Source of the DNA: Streptomyces lincolnensis | GTDB lineage: Bacteria > Actinomycetota > Actinomycetes > Streptomycetales > Streptomycetaceae | NCBI RefSeq assembly: GCF_001685355.1 | Contig: NZ_CP016438.1 | Coordinates: 372,001-436,000, forward strand | DNA length: 64,000 bases | Direction of reading: 5' to 3' | Shown: in pieces, positions 35,422 through 42,172 of the stretch | Layout of the letters: every line of letters begins with the position of its first letter | Position numbering within the stretch: position 1 is the stretch's first letter | Made by a program: the position numbers and the translations under genes | Notes under the pieces: generated by a model | Database searches by the model: none | The model's input: the letters and a program-made list of their open reading frames with translations, nothing else | Told to the model about the DNA's origin: nothing

Positions 35422-36075
35422 TCAGCCCGCGGGGGGCGTGCGGATCGCGGCGATGTCGAACTGGAGCCGCACCTTCTCGCTCACCATGGCCCCGCCTTCG
35501 GCCAGCCGGGAGTTGTACGTCAGGCCCCATTCGGAGCGGTCGATCGTGGTGGTGCCGTCGAAACCGACCCGTTCGTATCCGAAGGGGTCGGTGACGTAGC
35601 CGATGTACGTCAGTTCCAGAACGACGGGACGGGTGACGTCCCGGATGGTGAGGTCACCGGACATGCGATAGACGTCGGCGCCCGCGAGTTCCACGGACGT
35701 GCTCGTGAACCGCATCCGCGGATAGGTCCTGGCGTCCAGGAAGTCACGGCCCACCAGATGCGCGTCGCGTTGCTCCACTCCCGTGTCGACGCTGGCGGTG
35801 GACAGGATGATCTCGGCCTTCGAGCGGGCCGGGTCGCGGCCGTCGAAGTAGAGACGGCTCTGGTATTCCGCGAAGGCTCCGCGCACCGTGGTGACCATCG
35901 CGTGCCGGACCGAGAATCCGATCCGGCTGTGCGCGGGGTCGATGGCCCATTCCCCGGTCAGAGCCGCCAGGGCGGGATCCGGCAGGACCGCGGTGGCGGC
36001 CGACGCGCCGGCGGGGGGACGGGGAACTACGGCGGGCTCCGGGCGGCGGAACGTGCCACGGCTGAACAGACTCAT
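35422..36075 (-). CDS. YceI-family lipid-binding-fold protein
   Basis: 217 residues from the ATG at 36075 (AGGTGA upstream). The lipocalin-like YceI domain starts near residue 42 with GEWAIDPAHSRIGFSVRHAMVTTVRGAF, continues with DTGVEQRDAHLVGRDFLDARTYPRMRFTS, DLTIRDVTRPVVLELTYIGYV and ends with RSEWGLTYNSRLAEGGAMVSEKVRLQFDI. The family binds isoprenoid chains such as polyprenyl phosphates or quinones in a beta-barrel pocket. The 40-residue Pro/Ala-rich N-terminal extension is not a signal peptide, so it is cytoplasmic here. Single gene. Confidence 0.92.
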   Translation of the reverse strand: MSLFSRGTFRRPEPAVVPRPPAGASAATAVLPDPALAALTGEWAIDPAHSRIGFSVRHAMVTTVRGAFAEYQSRLYFDGRDPARSKAEIILSTASVDTGVEQRDAHLVGRDFLDARTYPRMRFTSTSVELAGADVYRMSGDLTIRDVTRPVVLELTYIGYVTDPFGYERVGFDGTTTIDRSEWGLTYNSRLAEGGAMVSEKVRLQFDIAAIRTPPAG

Positions 36076-36236
36076 GATTCACCTAACTACTGCACGGGAG
36101 TTGCCCCCGGCAAGCCTTGATCAGACATTAAGGCTTTTCCCGTCCGCGCGGCACAATGTACATACCTCTCCCCCATCACGGCGGAACGAAAACTCCACAC
36201 ACCCGTCACCCGGTTCCGAGAATTGAACCCGCTCGG

Positions 36237-37829
36237 CTACTCGGCCCCGACGAGGGTGCGGACCTCGAAGTCCTCGTAACTCTGCGGCACTTCGGGACTG
36301 CTCAGTATCGAGCCGAGCCAGCCGAGGAGGAAGCCGGCCGGAATCGAGACGATTCCGGGATTCTGCAACGGGAACCAGGCGAAATCGACGGACGGATAGA
36401 ACGAGGCGGGCGTGGAGGACACGACGGGCGAGAACACCACCAACAGGACCGAGGTCGCCAGACCGCCGCAGAGACTGAGCAGCGCGCCCTGTGCGGTGAA
36501 GCGCCGCCAGAACAGGGTGTAGACGAGCGTCGGCAGGATGGCTGACGCGGCGATGGCGAAGGCGAGGAAGGCCAGTGTGGCGGTGTTGGTGCCCCAGGAG
36601 ACCAGGGCGAGCAGCATGCCGAGGACACCGATGACGACCGCGGCGAGGCGGGCCACGGCCAGTTCCTCCGTCTCCTTCGCCCTGCCCTTGCGGATCACCG
36701 CGCCGTAGAGGTCGTGGGCCAGGGAGGTGGCGGCGGCCAGGGTGAGGCCGGCCGCGACCGCCAGCAGGGTGACGAAGGCCAGGCAGGACAGCAGGGCGGT
36801 CAGGACGGCGCCGCCCAGGTCGTGGGCGAGCAGGAGGACGGCCGCGTCCCCCTTGCGGTCGGTCTCCGCGATGGTGTCTCGGCCCACGATGGCGGTGGCG
36901 CCCAGGCCGAGGATGCCGGCCGCCAGGCAGACCAGGCTGACCAGGCCCGTGGCCCAGACCACCGAGGTGCGCAGGACGGTGCTGGACTTCGGGGCGAGCA
37001 GCCGCATCATCACGTGCGGGAGGGCGGCGAGGCCGAGCACGATGGCCAACTGGAGGCTGAAGAAGTCCAGTTTGTTGGTGGTGCTGCCGCCGTAGCGCAG
37101 TCCGGGTTCCAGGAACCGGCTGCCCAGGCCGCTGTTGTCGGCCGCGGTACCGAGCAGCGAGCCGACGTTCCAGTCGAAGCGGTTGAGCACCATCACGGCC
37201 GTCACGGTGACGCCCGAGATCAGCATGACCGCCTTGACGATCTGGATGAACGTGGCTCCGGGCATGCCGCCGATCGCGGCGTACACGATGACGATAGTGC
37301 CGATCACGACGACGCACAGCAGCCGGGTGTTGGCGCTGGGTTCGCCGGTGAACTGGGTCAACAGGGCGACACTGCCGACGAGTTGGGCCACCAGGTAGAG
37401 GGTGGTGATGGTCAGGGTGCAGATGGCCAGGGCGATCCGCACCGGCCGCTGCATACGCGACAGCCGCAGGGCCAGGGTGTCGCCGAGTGTGAACTTGCCG
37501 GAGTTGCGCAGCGGTTCGGCGACCAGCAGCAGGACCATCATCCAGGCGACCGCGGTGCCGCAGAGGTAGAGCAGTCCGTCGTAGCCGGTCAGGGCGACCA
37601 GTCCGGTGCTGCCGAGGAGGGTGGCCGCCGACAGGTAGTCGCCGCACATCGCCAGGCCGTTGCGCAGCGGGGACATGGTGCGGTTGCCGAGGTAGAACTC
37701 GCTGATCTCGTCGCGCTGCGGTGCGGTCAGCAGCGCGGTGAACAGGGTGACCACGACGACGGACAGGAAGAGCAGGAGCGTGAGTTGCAGGCTGAGGCGG
37801 TCCACGACCGCGGCGCCGAGGGTCACCAT
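36237..37829 (-). CDS. actP: Sodium:solute symporter, acetate permease (ActP-like)
   Basis: 530 residues; ATG at 37829 overlaps the DUF485 stop by 7 nt, so translation is coupled. About 13 membrane helices of the SSS (LeuT) fold: EFYLGNRTMSPLRNGLAMCGDYLSAATLLGSTGL, the highly conserved motif of ActP/MctP proteins; YAAIGGMPGATFIQIVKAVML; and FVTLLAVAAGLTLAAATSLAHDLYG, which lines the Na+ site. It imports acetate or other short carboxylates driven by Na+ or H+. The pairing with DUF485 (the yjcH-actP order of E. coli) supports acetate. It is slightly shorter than E. coli ActP (549). Confidence 0.9.
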   Translation of the reverse strand: MVTLGAAVVDRLSLQLTLLLFLSVVVVTLFTALLTAPQRDEISEFYLGNRTMSPLRNGLAMCGDYLSAATLLGSTGLVALTGYDGLLYLCGTAVAWMMVLLLVAEPLRNSGKFTLGDTLALRLSRMQRPVRIALAICTLTITTLYLVAQLVGSVALLTQFTGEPSANTRLLCVVVIGTIVIVYAAIGGMPGATFIQIVKAVMLISGVTVTAVMVLNRFDWNVGSLLGTAADNSGLGSRFLEPGLRYGGSTTNKLDFFSLQLAIVLGLAALPHVMMRLLAPKSSTVLRTSVVWATGLVSLVCLAAGILGLGATAIVGRDTIAETDRKGDAAVLLLAHDLGGAVLTALLSCLAFVTLLAVAAGLTLAAATSLAHDLYGAVIRKGRAKETEELAVARLAAVVIGVLGMLLALVSWGTNTATLAFLAFAIAASAILPTLVYTLFWRRFTAQGALLSLCGGLATSVLLVVFSPVVSSTPASFYPSVDFAWFPLQNPGIVSIPAGFLLGWLGSILSSPEVPQSYEDFEVRTLVGAE

Positions 37830-38275
37830 GTGCGGAAGTCACCACCGCGGGGATCGAAGGGGCCGCGCGGGGCCGCGGGCGCCTGTTCGGCCGCTCGTAC
37901 CTGGTCCACGGCCTCCTGCTGGCGGGCGAGGCCGCGCAGACCGCGGGCGATGGGTGTGACGTGGGTACGGGTGTGCACGAGATAACGCCAGGCGATCACA
38001 CCCATGATCACGAATTGTCCCAGCCCGAGGGCCAGGCCGACCGTGAGGTGACCGGCAAGGGATTGATTCATCAGAGCAGGAACAAAACTGGACAGCAGGA
38101 CATACGTAAGGAATCCGCCGACGGATCCGGCCGTCGCGCGCACTCCGAACCGCCGATGGGCGTGCCGGAGGGACTGATATCCGGGATCGTGCGACACCGT
38201 GCGCCGATCGGTGTGTTCGGGGGGATTTTCGGCGTACGGCGGCGGCCCGCCGAGCCGCGTGGAGTGCCGGGACAC
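37823..38275 (-). CDS. DUF485 inner-membrane partner of the acetate symporter
   Basis: 150 residues from a GTG at 38275 with GAAGG upstream; the open frame further upstream is not coding by base bias. The DUF485 core is LRHAHRRFGVRATAGSVGGFLTYVLLSSFVPALMNQSLAGHLTVGLALGLGQF, two helices with the conserved R-R-F before the first, followed by IAWRYLVHTRTHVTPIARGLR. The family is always found beside ActP-type symporters and probably assists their assembly or activity. A charged C-terminal tail of about 45 residues is an extension beyond the E. coli form. Confidence 0.88.
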   Translation of the reverse strand: MSRHSTRLGGPPPYAENPPEHTDRRTVSHDPGYQSLRHAHRRFGVRATAGSVGGFLTYVLLSSFVPALMNQSLAGHLTVGLALGLGQFVIMGVIAWRYLVHTRTHVTPIARGLRGLARQQEAVDQVRAAEQAPAAPRGPFDPRGGDFRTW

Positions 38276-38838
38276 AATGCACCTTCTTCGCTGCTTCGCG
38301 CCGCGCATCCGACTCGTTCTCGTCACGAGCAGCCGATCAGCCGGCGTGCAGGCGCGTGGAGGTACGCCGGAGTCAGGCTCTGTGCGGACTTCGTGGGGGA
38401 TTGGTGAATATGAAATTCGAGCGGTTCTGAATTCCTGGGGACATGGGGCCTTGTTCGGCAACCGGCCGATACGTCGGTGGGTGACGACGTGACCGGGAGT
38501 GGGGATTGTTGCAGCGCCTCCGTTGAACTATCAACCGGCGCGACATTTCCCTTCCTGACACTGACTCATTCACACACTTCGAGATCCGCCCACAGCCCGC
38601 CACGACCTGCGAAAAGGACCATGCCGGGAATAGGTCTGCACCATTCCCCCGGTGAGGTTGTCTCAAATGCAGTGCACAACTTCAGCGCGTCACGAGAGGT
38701 GACAGACCGTCAGAAAGGTCAAGGAAGCACCGGGACGGGACCAAGGGAAACCCAACACGCCGTCATGGTTGCCCCTTGCCGTGCCATGGTTCGGCAACGT
38801 GAGGGATCACGGGCGGACCCGGTCATACGTTCCTCTGC
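38276..38838. other. 563-bp low-coding intergenic region
   Basis: Clearly lower G/C and third-position bias than the flanking genes. It must hold the minus-strand promoter for the DUF485-actP pair and the plus-strand promoter for the carbonic anhydrase. One short open frame (38621-38842) begins with AAAAGGACC-ATG and ends in a GTGA overlap with the next gene, but its codons are not Streptomyces-like, so it is not called. Confidence 0.4.
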
Positions 38839-39585
38839 GTGAACTCTGAAGACTCCCCCCTCAGATCCGCCGGCCGCGCGCCGGTCACTCCCGCCCGCCG
38901 CACCCTCCTGCGTGCCGGGCTGACCGGGGCCACGGCCCTCGGTACGGGCGTCGCTCTCGCCGCCCCACCCGCCTCCGCGGCGCCCGCGACGCGCCCCCGG
39001 CCCACCACCCCCGAGGAGGCGCTGCGCGAACTGGCGGCCGGCAACCGCCGCTGGCGCACCTACCGCGAGCAGCATCCGGACGAAAACGCCGCCACCCGCA
39101 AGAGCCTGACGACCGGTCAGCACCCCTTCGCCCTCGTCCTCGGCTGTGTCGACTCCCGTGTGCCGCCCGAGCTCGTCTTCGACCAGGGTCTCGGTGACCT
39201 GCTCACCGTCCGCAGCGCCGGCGAGGTGCTGGACGAGGCCGTGCTCGGCAGTGTCGCCTACGGCGTGCTGGAACTCGGTATACCGCTGGTCCTGGTGCTC
39301 GGGCACCAGTCGTGCGGTGCCGTCCGCGCCGCCGTCGAGGCGGACACCTCCGGCAGGCAACTGCCCGCCCACATCCAGTACCTGGCCGAGCAGATACGCC
39401 CGGCCATCGACCGCACGAAGGAGGGCGACGCCCGCGTCGACGCGACCGTCGACGCCAACGTCCGGGCCGTACGGACGCGGCTCGCCGCGGAGCCGGACCT
39501 CGCCGCTCAGGTGACGGCCGGGAAGCTGGCCGTCGTCGGGGCCCGTTACGAGCTGACCACCCAGCACGTCCACAGCGTGGGCTGA
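38839..39585 (+). CDS. Exported beta-class carbonic anhydrase
   Basis: 248 residues from a GTG at 38839. The N terminus has a twin-arginine-type signal (RRTLLRAGLTGATALGTGVALAAPPASA, cut near residue 48). Zinc ligands of the beta class: Cys103 and Asp105/Arg107 in LGCVDSRVPPE, His156 and Cys159 in LGHQSCGA. It interconverts CO2 and bicarbonate; unusually, this one carries an export signal, so it acts outside the membrane or in the wall. An open frame upstream ends in the GTGA overlap with this start, but shows no coding bias. Ends in a hairpin at 39628-39657. Confidence 0.88.
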   Translation: MNSEDSPLRSAGRAPVTPARRTLLRAGLTGATALGTGVALAAPPASAAPATRPRPTTPEEALRELAAGNRRWRTYREQHPDENAATRKSLTTGQHPFALVLGCVDSRVPPELVFDQGLGDLLTVRSAGEVLDEAVLGSVAYGVLELGIPLVLVLGHQSCGAVRAAVEADTSGRQLPAHIQYLAEQIRPAIDRTKEGDARVDATVDANVRAVRTRLAAEPDLAAQVTAGKLAVVGARYELTTQHVHSVG

Positions 39586-39627
39586 GGTCCGCCCGCCGAG
39601 GCGGCGGCCGGTCCCGGCAGCCTGCGC

Positions 39628-39657
39628 ACCACGGGTCGGTTCGCCAACGCCCGTGGT
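39628..39657. terminator. 8-bp stem terminator with nested inner stem
   Basis: ACCACGGG (39628-39635) pairs with CCCGTGGT (39650-39657); the 14-nt loop contains GTT-CGCC-AAC, a short inner stem. It lies between the convergent carbonic anhydrase and arginase-fold genes. Confidence 0.65.
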
Positions 39658-39733
39658 ACGTCGGGTCCCCGACGGGACGACCCGGCCGGCCGCCGCCGCG
39701 GCGTCCTGATCACCCTCCAGGAAGGCGCCGAGT

Positions 39734-40621
39734 TCAAGCGCCCTGCCCCGACAGAGCACTGCGCAGACACGCCGCCAGCCGGGACGCGAGACTCCCGTCG
39801 GGGTCCAGACGCGGGTTGAAGATCGTGACGTCGAGGCCGACGGCCCGCTCGTCGGAGACCGCCATGCCCAGCACACGCTCCAGCTCCGACCAGGTCAGCC
39901 CGCCCGGCAGGCGGTAGTCGACGGCCGGCATGAGCGCGTCGTCCAGGACGTCGGCGTCGACATGCACCCAGTGACCGGTGCTCGGCCCGGAGGCGAGCCG
40001 TTCGAGGGCCTGCCGCGCCGCGTGGGGTGCGCCCAGAGCCCGTACGGCGTCGAGGTCCAGCGCGGACAGACCGGGCGGCAGGGGCTGCATGCCGGCCTGC
40101 GCCGACTCGGCGGCGTCGCGGAATCCGAACGCGACGACGTCCTCGTCGTGGAGGAGGGGACCGCGGCCTTCGAGGTCGGTGAGCGGGCGCGGACCGCGGC
40201 CGGTCGCGAGGGCGAGTTCCATCGAGGCCACCTCGCCGTTCGGCTCCGCCGACGGCTGGTAGAAGTCCGTGTGCCCGTCGAGGAACAGCAGACCGTGCCG
40301 CCCGCGTCGGCGCAGGGCGAGGAGGTTGCCGAGCAGGATGCTGCAGTCCCCGCCGAGCACGACGGGGAACAGGCCCGCGTCCAGGGCCCCGCCGACCGTG
40401 TCGGCCAGGTCGACGGAGTACCGCGCGATGCCGTCCGGATTGAGGACCCCGGTCTTCTCGTCCCGGCGCGGGTCGTAGGCGGGTGCTTCGACCCGCGCCG
40501 ACCTCGCCACCGGGAGACCGTCCGTCAGCCCGGCCGCCAGCAGCGCGGTGGGCAGGTGCTCGACTCCGGTGGGCCGCAGCCCGAGCACCGAGGGCGCCTC
40601 GATGACGGCCAGTTCCCGCAT
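39734..40621 (-). CDS. Arginase/agmatinase-fold protein with a changed metal-site residue
   Basis: 295 residues; ATG at 40621 with AAGGAGG upstream. The fold is clear from VVLGGDCSILLGNL, LLFLDGHTDFYQP (Asp115, His117, Asp119), HVDADVLDDALMPAVDY (the D-x-D pair) and GLTWSELERVLGMA. In characterised arginases the first motif is GGDH, where His binds Mn-A; here Cys93 stands at that position, so metal occupancy or specificity may differ. Family members hydrolyse arginine, agmatine, guanidinobutyrate or formiminoglutamate. Divergent from a stand-alone AlaRS-like gene, which may share control but not necessarily function. Confidence 0.87.
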   Translation of the reverse strand: MRELAVIEAPSVLGLRPTGVEHLPTALLAAGLTDGLPVARSARVEAPAYDPRRDEKTGVLNPDGIARYSVDLADTVGGALDAGLFPVVLGGDCSILLGNLLALRRRGRHGLLFLDGHTDFYQPSAEPNGEVASMELALATGRGPRPLTDLEGRGPLLHDEDVVAFGFRDAAESAQAGMQPLPPGLSALDLDAVRALGAPHAARQALERLASGPSTGHWVHVDADVLDDALMPAVDYRLPGGLTWSELERVLGMAVSDERAVGLDVTIFNPRLDPDGSLASRLAACLRSALSGQGA

Positions 40622-40955
40622 GTCCGTCGCCTCCTTCGTCCGCCGGACGCTCCGTGCTCGCCACTTCCCAGGATCCGCCGGAACCGGGACCACCGCACCG
40701 GAGCCGCCCCCACGGAAAACCAGGAGACGGCACCGGCGGCCGCCACCTACTGTTGATCTCATGGAGGTCACCCCGCACACCCACACCGCAGCCGCGCGAG
40801 CGACCAGCTCGCCGGCTGCCGATGCCTGACCTCTCCTCTCCTCCGGCGGCCGGAAACGGATCGCCGGTGCGTGCGGTGCCTCACCTCTGTCGCAGTCTGT
40901 TCCGGCGGTTCGTCCCGGTCCCACGCCCGGACCCACGACCCGAAGGAACACCGCC
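40622..40955. other. Divergent intergenic region between arginase-fold and AlaRS-like genes
   Basis: 334 bp. TACTGT at 40748-40753 is a -10-like box 8 nt before an ATG (40761), which would give a leaderless transcript into the AlaRS-like gene. No clear -35. A short reading frame (40761-40829) follows; see separate entry. No strong terminator before 40956. Confidence 0.4.
40761..40829 (+). other. Possible 22-residue Ala-rich leader ORF ahead of the AlaRS-like gene
   Basis: ATG at 40761 to TGA at 40829 encodes MEVTPHTHTAAARATSSPAADA: seven Ala in 22 residues, starting where the TACTGT box would place a leaderless transcript. It precedes the AlaRS-like start by 127 nt. An alanine-sensing attenuator would be natural for such a gene, but Ala is abundant in this genome and no terminator/antiterminator pair is evident between it and 40956. 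Confidence 0.25.
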
Positions 40956-42131
40956 ATGGACACGGACCGCGTCATCCACCGCTTCACCGACTTCTACCGC
41001 GAGCGCGGACACCACCTGATCACCGGCGGCACCCTGCTGCCCCCGCCCTCGGACCCGGTGCTGTTCACCACCTCCGGCATGCATCCCCTCACCCCGTACC
41101 TGGAGGGCAGGCCCCATCCGCTGGGCCGCCGCCTGGTCAACCTCCAGCGCTGTCTGCGCACCACGGACATCGACGAGGTCGGTGACTCCACACACCTGAC
41201 GGTGTTCGAGATGCTCGGGTCGTGGTCCCTGGGCGACTACGGCCACCCGCAGAGCCTGCGCTGGGGCTACGAGCTGCTGCGCGACGGATTCGGCGTACCG
41301 GACGAGCAGCTGTACGCCACGGTCTTCGGCGGCGACGACCAGGTCGGCCCCGACCTCGAATCCCTGCGCACCTGGCAGGAGTTGGGCCTTCCCGTGGAGC
41401 TGACGCGGGAGGAGAACTGGTGGTCCAACGGGCCCGTCGGGCCGTGCGGCCCCGACTCGGAGATCTTCGTGTGGACCGGTGGCGACGACACACCACCGCA
41501 GGGCACGCCCACCACCGATCCCCGGTGGGTGGAGATCTGGAACCACGTCCTCATGGGCTACCGCCGCCACGAGGACGGCAGCCTCCATCCGATGCGGCGG
41601 CCGAGCATCGACACCGGTATGGGCCTGGAACGGCTCGTGACCGTCCTCCAGGGCCGCGACTCGGTCTACGACACCGATCTGTTCGAACCCTGGACCCGCA
41701 CCCTGCCCTCCCTGTGGAACCTGGACGGGCCCTCGCTGCACCTGCTCTGCGACCATCTGCGCTCGTGCGTCGTCGTCCTCGGCGACGGCGTACGACCGTC
41801 CAACACCGGCCGCGGCTACGTACCGCGCCGGCTGATCCGCCGACTGCTGACCTCGCTGTGGCACGGCGACCGAGGCCGTATGCTGTCCGACCTGCCCCTG
41901 GACCTCATCGGTCACACGCTGGACCACTTCGGCCAGTCCCTCGGCACCGGCCCGGTCCGTGACGTGCTCCTCGACGAGGAACGGCGCTTCCGCGGCCTCC
42001 TGGAGCGGGGGCGGCGTCTGCTGTCCCGGCCCGAGTACCAAGGGCCGCTCGGGGACGAGGACTTCGCCTACCTCCACGACACCCACGGCCTGCCCCGCGA
42101 ACTCGTCGTCGGTCTGCGGGAACTCCGGTGA
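40956..42131 (+). CDS. Stand-alone truncated alanyl-tRNA synthetase paralogue (catalytic core only)
   Basis: 391 residues; ATG with AAGGA 9 nt upstream. AlaRS class II features: FLTTSGMHPLTPYL-like motif near residue 37, motif 2 in CLRTTDIDEVGDSTHLTVFEMLGSWSLGDY, PVGPCGPDSEIFVW, and motif 3 in DTGMGLERLVTVLQG, followed by part of the tRNA-recognition helices (RGYVPRRLIRRLL). True AlaRS is about 870-890 residues with editing and C-Ala domains; both are absent, so it cannot proofread. It probably alanylates a non-tRNA acceptor, an altered tRNA or a carrier, or has a regulatory role. A GC-rich 41-bp gap leads to a convergent permease gene. Confidence 0.85.
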   Translation: MDTDRVIHRFTDFYRERGHHLITGGTLLPPPSDPVLFTTSGMHPLTPYLEGRPHPLGRRLVNLQRCLRTTDIDEVGDSTHLTVFEMLGSWSLGDYGHPQSLRWGYELLRDGFGVPDEQLYATVFGGDDQVGPDLESLRTWQELGLPVELTREENWWSNGPVGPCGPDSEIFVWTGGDDTPPQGTPTTDPRWVEIWNHVLMGYRRHEDGSLHPMRRPSIDTGMGLERLVTVLQGRDSVYDTDLFEPWTRTLPSLWNLDGPSLHLLCDHLRSCVVVLGDGVRPSNTGRGYVPRRLIRRLLTSLWHGDRGRMLSDLPLDLIGHTLDHFGQSLGTGPVRDVLLDEERRFRGLLERGRRLLSRPEYQGPLGDEDFAYLHDTHGLPRELVVGLRELR

Positions 42132-42172
42132 CCACGGCCGCCGGCGAGGGCCGTACGAGGACGGCGGGGCCG

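Noticed and set aside
38621..38842. A short frame with a good ribosome site that ends in GTGA at the carbonic anhydrase start
   Set aside because: Codons are not G/C-biased at third positions, unlike every supported gene here. The overlap is intriguing but insufficient.
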